Of a stretch of 64,000 nt of DNA, positions 59,463 to 64,000 are shown piece by piece. The stretch's first letter is position 1. Each line of letters opens with the position of its first letter. The position numbers were made by a program, and so were the translations under genes. Source of the DNA: Desulfoferula mesophila (GTDB lineage: Bacteria > Desulfobacterota > Desulfarculia > Desulfarculales > Desulfarculaceae); assembly GCF_037076455.1 (NCBI RefSeq), contig NZ_AP028679.1, positions 883,501 to 947,500 on the forward strand, in the 5' to 3' direction. The notes below the pieces were generated by a model that was not told the DNA's origin, did no database searches, and saw only the letters and a list, made by a program, of their open reading frames with translations.

Positions 59463-59768
59463 ATGAGCAAAGTGCATCTCACCGCCAAGATCACGGCTAA
59501 GCCGGGGGCGGCGGACCAATTGGAAAAGGCCTTGCTGGCCGTGGTGCCCACGGTGCGCGCGGAGGACGGTTGCCTGCGCTACGACCTGCACCGGGAGAGC
59601 CGGGAGGGCAACGAGTTTTTGTTTTACGAGATATGGGCCAGCCCCGAGGCCCTGAAGGCCCATGGGCAGTCGGCCCATATGAACGCCATGCGCGCGAGCA
59701 TAGAGTCCCTGGTGGACGGCCCCACCCGGCTCACCTTTTGGAACGCCGTGGACCGGGTCGACGGCTGA
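59463..59768 (+). CDS. Antibiotic biosynthesis monooxygenase (ABM/YgiN)-fold protein
   Basis: 101 aa, dimeric ferredoxin-like fold. HLTAKITAKPGAADQLEKAL, CLRYDLHRE, NEFLFYEIWASPEALKAHGQ and SAHMNAM match the ABM family, which holds quinol monooxygenases and cofactor-free hydrolytic or isomerase-type enzymes. In an anaerobe an oxygen reaction is unlikely, so the role is open. It closes the cluster. Confidence 0.8.
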   Translation: MSKVHLTAKITAKPGAADQLEKALLAVVPTVRAEDGCLRYDLHRESREGNEFLFYEIWASPEALKAHGQSAHMNAMRASIESLVDGPTRLTFWNAVDRVDG

Positions 59769-59899
59769 TTGGGCGGCCGCTTCCCTCTTTTACCGCGCGG
59801 GGAGCGCCTCCGGCCGCTTCGGGCGGAAACCCGGGCCGGGTGCCCCCTGGCCCGCAAGGCCCGCTTGTTGCTTTGCCTCCGGGGGGGTAGCATTGCCCC

Positions 59900-60595
59900 A
59901 TGTCCGAGATCAGAGTTCTCAAACTGGGTCTTGTCCCCTACCCCGAGGCCCTGGAGCTGATGCGCGGCCTGGTCGCCCTAAAACAAAAGGGCCCCGGCCC
60001 CCAGGTGCTGCTGCTTCTGGAGCACCCGCCGGTGTTGACCATGGGCCGCCGGGCCGCCGACGGCGACATCCTGGCCCCGCCCGAGCTGCTGGAGCGCGAG
60101 GGCATCCAGGTGCACCAGGTGGAGCGGGGCGGCCTCGTGACCTATCACGGCCCCGGCCAACTGGTGGCCTACCCCCTGCTGGATCTGAATGAGTTGGGCC
60201 TGGGGATCGGCGAGTTGGTGCGCATTCTTGAGCAAACCCTGCTGGCCACCCTGGCCGACCTGGGGGTGCAGGGCAACCTGCACGAGGGGCATCCCGGGGC
60301 CTGGTATGGCCGGCAAAAGCTGGCTTCCATCGGGGTGGCGGTCAAGCGGGGCATCACCATGCACGGCTTGGCCTTGAATCTGGACCCCAACTTGGAGCAT
60401 TTTAAGCTTATCAATCCCTGCGGCCTCACCGGCTCGCCCATGACCTCGGTGCGCCTGGTGAGCGGGCGCGCGGTGGACTCAGGCCGGGCCGAGGACATCT
60501 TGGCCGGGCACTTGTGCCGCAGGCTGGAATTGTCCCCCGCGCCTTGGAGCCTGGAGCGGGCCTCGGCCTGCCTGGATGGGGGGCGCTGGGACTAG
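59900..60595 (+). CDS. lipB: Octanoyl-[ACP]:protein N-octanoyltransferase
   Basis: 231 aa. Transfers octanoate from ACP to lipoyl domains, first step of lipoylation. RGGLVTYHGPGQLVAYPLLD and the Lys of KLASIGVAVKRGITMHGLAL with the catalytic Cys in NPCGLTGSPMTS are diagnostic. Its neighbours, AcoR and an E1 alpha gene, imply a lipoyl-dependent 2-oxoacid or acetoin dehydrogenase system that needs it. Confidence 0.93.
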   Translation: MSEIRVLKLGLVPYPEALELMRGLVALKQKGPGPQVLLLLEHPPVLTMGRRAADGDILAPPELLEREGIQVHQVERGGLVTYHGPGQLVAYPLLDLNELGLGIGELVRILEQTLLATLADLGVQGNLHEGHPGAWYGRQKLASIGVAVKRGITMHGLALNLDPNLEHFKLINPCGLTGSPMTSVRLVSGRAVDSGRAEDILAGHLCRRLELSPAPWSLERASACLDGGRWD

Positions 60596-60683
60596 AGCGG
60601 ATCGAGGATTTGCGGCCGAGACGGCCAAGGGTCGCGGCCCAACAGGGAAACGCGTGGTGGCGCAAACAATTACCCGCGACAAA

Positions 60684-62630
<1,947 letters not shown>

Positions 62631-62644
62631 CTCCGGTCCAACCA

Positions 62645-63155
62645 GAAAGCGTCATGCTGTGTTGGCGGCATCGCTTAGACCTCGACGTATATAAGAATAC
62701 GTCTGCGGTCTGCGCTTGCCGCCGCCTTGCCTGACGCTTCCTGGTTGGACCTGGGGCCAGGCCATTTGGCACCTCCTCGGCGTATAGAAGAATACGCCTG
62801 CGGCCCTCGTCATCGGCCGGTCGCCTTGTCTGGCGTCGGCTGGCTGTGCCGGGGTCACAACGCTTCGCCGGCGTTTGTAAGAATACGCGTGCGGGTCTCG
62901 CTGGCCCGACGCCTTGCCTAGCACCGCATGGCTGCGCCGGGTGATTGGCCAGCCACCGCCATACTGCGTTGCCGGCCTCGCTCGGGCCTCGGCGTATGGA
63001 AGAATACGCCTGCGGCCCTCGTCATCGGCCGGTCGCCTTGTCTGGCGTCGCCTGGCTGTGCCGGGACTGTTCAGGTAACACGCGTCTGCGCTTGCCGCCG
63101 CCTTGCCTGACGCTCCCTGGTTGGAACCGGGGGCCATGCCATTTAGCACCTCCTG
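62645..63155 (+). repeat. Array of four hairpin repeats (plus a fifth lacking its hairpin)
   Basis: Four units at about 62645, 62776, 62860 and 62960 each contain an inverted repeat with a 6-base loop ending AAGA: stems 62684-62690/62697-62703, 62779-62785/62792-62798, 62871-62876/62883-62888 (one mismatch) and 62991-62997/63004-63010. Stem bases change together (GACGTAT/ATACGTC against GGCGTAT/ATACGCC). Each is followed by a TGCGG block and a GCCTTGCCTGGCG-like block. Units 2 and 4 are nearly identical over about 60 bases (62791-62854 and 63003-63065). A fifth copy of the unit-1 tail lies at 63082-63154 without hairpin. Function unknown; resembles REP/BIME-like arrays in spirit. Confidence 0.8.
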
Positions 63156-63259
63156 ACCCCACAAGCAGCCTCAAGCAGCGTTTCCGGCCGTGCCGCCAAG
63201 CTCCGCGCCGCGTCGTCGGCTTTCGCGCCTTCTACGATTTGTTTACTTGCCCAAAAGTG
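63156..63259. other. Intergenic spacer between hairpin array and acoA control region
   Basis: About 104 GC-rich bases after the array and before the upstream activator palindromes. I see no gene, promoter or repeat here. Confidence 0.4.
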
Positions 63260-63293
63260 TGTCATTATGAGACATGCGCTGTTTCATGCGACA
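63260..63293 (+). promoter_or_regulatory. Candidate upstream activator sites for AcoR
   Basis: Two imperfect palindromes with the same half sites: TGTCATTATGAGACA (63260-63274) and TGTTTCATGCGACA (63280-63293), centres about 20 bp apart (two turns). They lie about 100 bp upstream of the sigma-54 promoter, a usual position for enhancer sites of activators such as AcoR. Confidence 0.6.
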
Positions 63294-63338
63294 CCTGTCG
63301 CAGGGGACGAGGCGAGGAGCCCGTGGGCTCTCTGGAAA

Positions 63339-63351
63339 AATCAACGTATTT
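63339..63351 (+). promoter_or_regulatory. Candidate IHF site
   Basis: AATCAACGTATTT fits the IHF consensus WATCAANNNNTTR except the last base. It lies between the activator sites and the -24 element, where DNA bending would bring the activator to the polymerase. Confidence 0.5.
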
Positions 63352-63386
63352 ACCTTTGGTTAGCTCTCGGGCCCCTGGCCGGACAT

Positions 63387-63403
63387 CTGGCACGTCTCCT
63401 GCA
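63387..63403 (+). promoter_or_regulatory. Sigma-54 (-24/-12) promoter of acoA
   Basis: CTGGCACG-TCTC-CTGCA matches the consensus YTGGCACG-N4-TTGCW except one base. The GG (63389-63390) and GC (63401-63402) pairs are spaced correctly (10 bases between). It is 56 bases before the acoA ATG. Confidence 0.8.
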
Positions 63404-63458
63404 ACCAGCTTAAACCCATTAGCCACGTGACACGTCTAGTCGCCTTCTGGAGGTTGAT

Positions 63459-64000
63459 ATGGATATTCCCTCTAAAACCGTGCGCGAGTTGTACCGGACC
63501 ATGGTGGTTATCCGGGCATTCGAGGAAAAAGTTCAAGATCTCTATGCCAGGGGACACATACCCGGCCTGGCTCACCTGTACATCGGCGAAGAGGCCATCG
63601 CGGCCGGGGTGTGCGCCAATCTTGGTGACCGGGACTACATCACCAGCACCCACCGGGGCCACGGCCACGTCATCGCCAAGGGCGCCCTGCTCAAGCCCAT
63701 GATGGCCGAGCTCTACGGCAAGGAGACCGGCTACTGCAAGGGCAAGGGCGGCTCCATGCACATCGCCGACGTGAACCTGGGCATCCTGGGGGCCAACGGC
63801 ATCGCCGGTGGCGGTCTGCCCATCGCGGTGGGCGCTGGGCTTTCGTGCAAGATGAAATACCCCGGCCAGGTAACCGTCTGCTTCTTCGGCGACGCCTCCT
63901 CCAACAACGGGACCTTCCACGAGTCGCTCAACTTCGCCGCCGTGCACAAGCTGCCGGTCATCTTCGTTTGCGAAAACAACGGCTTCGGCATTTCGGTCTC
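63459..64000 (+). CDS. acoA: ThDP-dependent dehydrogenase E1 component, alpha subunit (AcoA/PdhA type), partial
   Basis: The first 180 residues of an E1 alpha subunit; the gene runs past the end of the window. VRELYRTMVVIRAFEEKVQD, LAHLYIGEEAIAAGVCANL, TSTHRGHGHVIAKG, GKGGSMHIAD and the ThDP motif start GDASSNNGTFHESLNFA are seen. Acetoin or pyruvate dehydrogenase E1. The AcoR activator, sigma-54 promoter and lipB favour an acetoin-type complex; PdhA cannot be excluded. GGAGG sits 5 bases before the ATG. Confidence 0.87.
   Translation, partial: MDIPSKTVRELYRTMVVIRAFEEKVQDLYARGHIPGLAHLYIGEEAIAAGVCANLGDRDYITSTHRGHGHVIAKGALLKPMMAELYGKETGYCKGKGGSMHIADVNLGILGANGIAGGGLPIAVGAGLSCKMKYPGQVTVCFFGDASSNNGTFHESLNFAAVHKLPVIFVCENNGFGISV

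Noticed and set aside
62645-63155. CRISPR array
   Set aside because: Units are of unequal length (about 91-121 bases), have no constant repeat with unique spacers and no cas genes; they are hairpins.
62652-63164. A 170-aa minus-strand reading frame and short plus-strand frames through the repeats
   Set aside because: Low-complexity, repeat-derived composition with no recognisable domain or ribosome-binding site.

Overview
The window is GC-rich, tightly packed bacterial chromosome with about 54 genes and no rRNA, tRNA, insertion sequence or CRISPR array that I can see. The genes point to an anaerobic Gram-negative, most likely a member of the Desulfobacterota (former Deltaproteobacteria); a Desulfarculales-type lineage is a guess. 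The reasons are: a selenocysteine formate dehydrogenase, a B12-dependent class II ribonucleotide reductase, System II cytochrome c maturation (ResB/CcsB), Kdo/LPS genes (kdsD, waaA), an RND-TolC pump, a B12-dependent acyl-CoA mutase and a sigma-54 activator.

Layout. 0-13 kb: a UbiA-type prenyltransferase; an AIM24-family protein; a formate dehydrogenase (fdhA) interrupted by an in-frame UGA followed by a bacterial SECIS hairpin; a lipoprotein; an asparaginase with a histidine-rich leader; NamZ; a GT2 glycosyltransferase; CorA; and nrdJ, whose promoter region carries two NrdR-box-like sites 31 bp apart. 13-32 kb (almost all minus strand): metallo-hydrolase, ccsB-resB, kdsD, purF, a frameshifted HNH nuclease, carB, a DUF4405 membrane protein, carA, an unrecognised protein, waaA, an alpha/beta hydrolase, polA, and an AT-rich SIR2-domain gene that looks acquired. 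32-43.6 kb: a YkgJ protein, a ferritin-like protein with a lysine-rich tail, an outer-membrane barrel, a tetR-tolC-mfp-rnd efflux operon with a palindromic operator, and an acyl-CoA ligase.

43.6-59.8 kb is the most distinctive part. It is one long plus-strand catabolic cluster led by a GntR/FCD regulator with its own operator: two SDR dehydrogenases, the large and small subunits of a methylmalonyl-CoA-mutase-like enzyme, a VOC epimerase, an acyl-CoA ligase, a complete branched-chain-type ABC importer (with LivM fused to LivG), an amidohydrolase, a thiolase with its Zn-ribbon/OB partner, a ThDP enzyme and a small monooxygenase-fold protein. Together these look like uptake, CoA activation, oxidation, carbon-skeleton rearrangement and thiolytic or ThDP-dependent cleavage of an unidentified branched organic acid.

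59.8-64 kb: lipB; an AcoR-type sigma-54 activator; an array of four structurally conserved hairpin repeats in about 510 bp; then a textbook sigma-54 control region (two upstream palindromes, IHF-like site, -24/-12 promoter) driving an acoA/pdhA-type E1 alpha gene that runs off the window. LipB (lipoylation) and AcoR fit the expected downstream lipoyl-dependent dehydrogenase complex.
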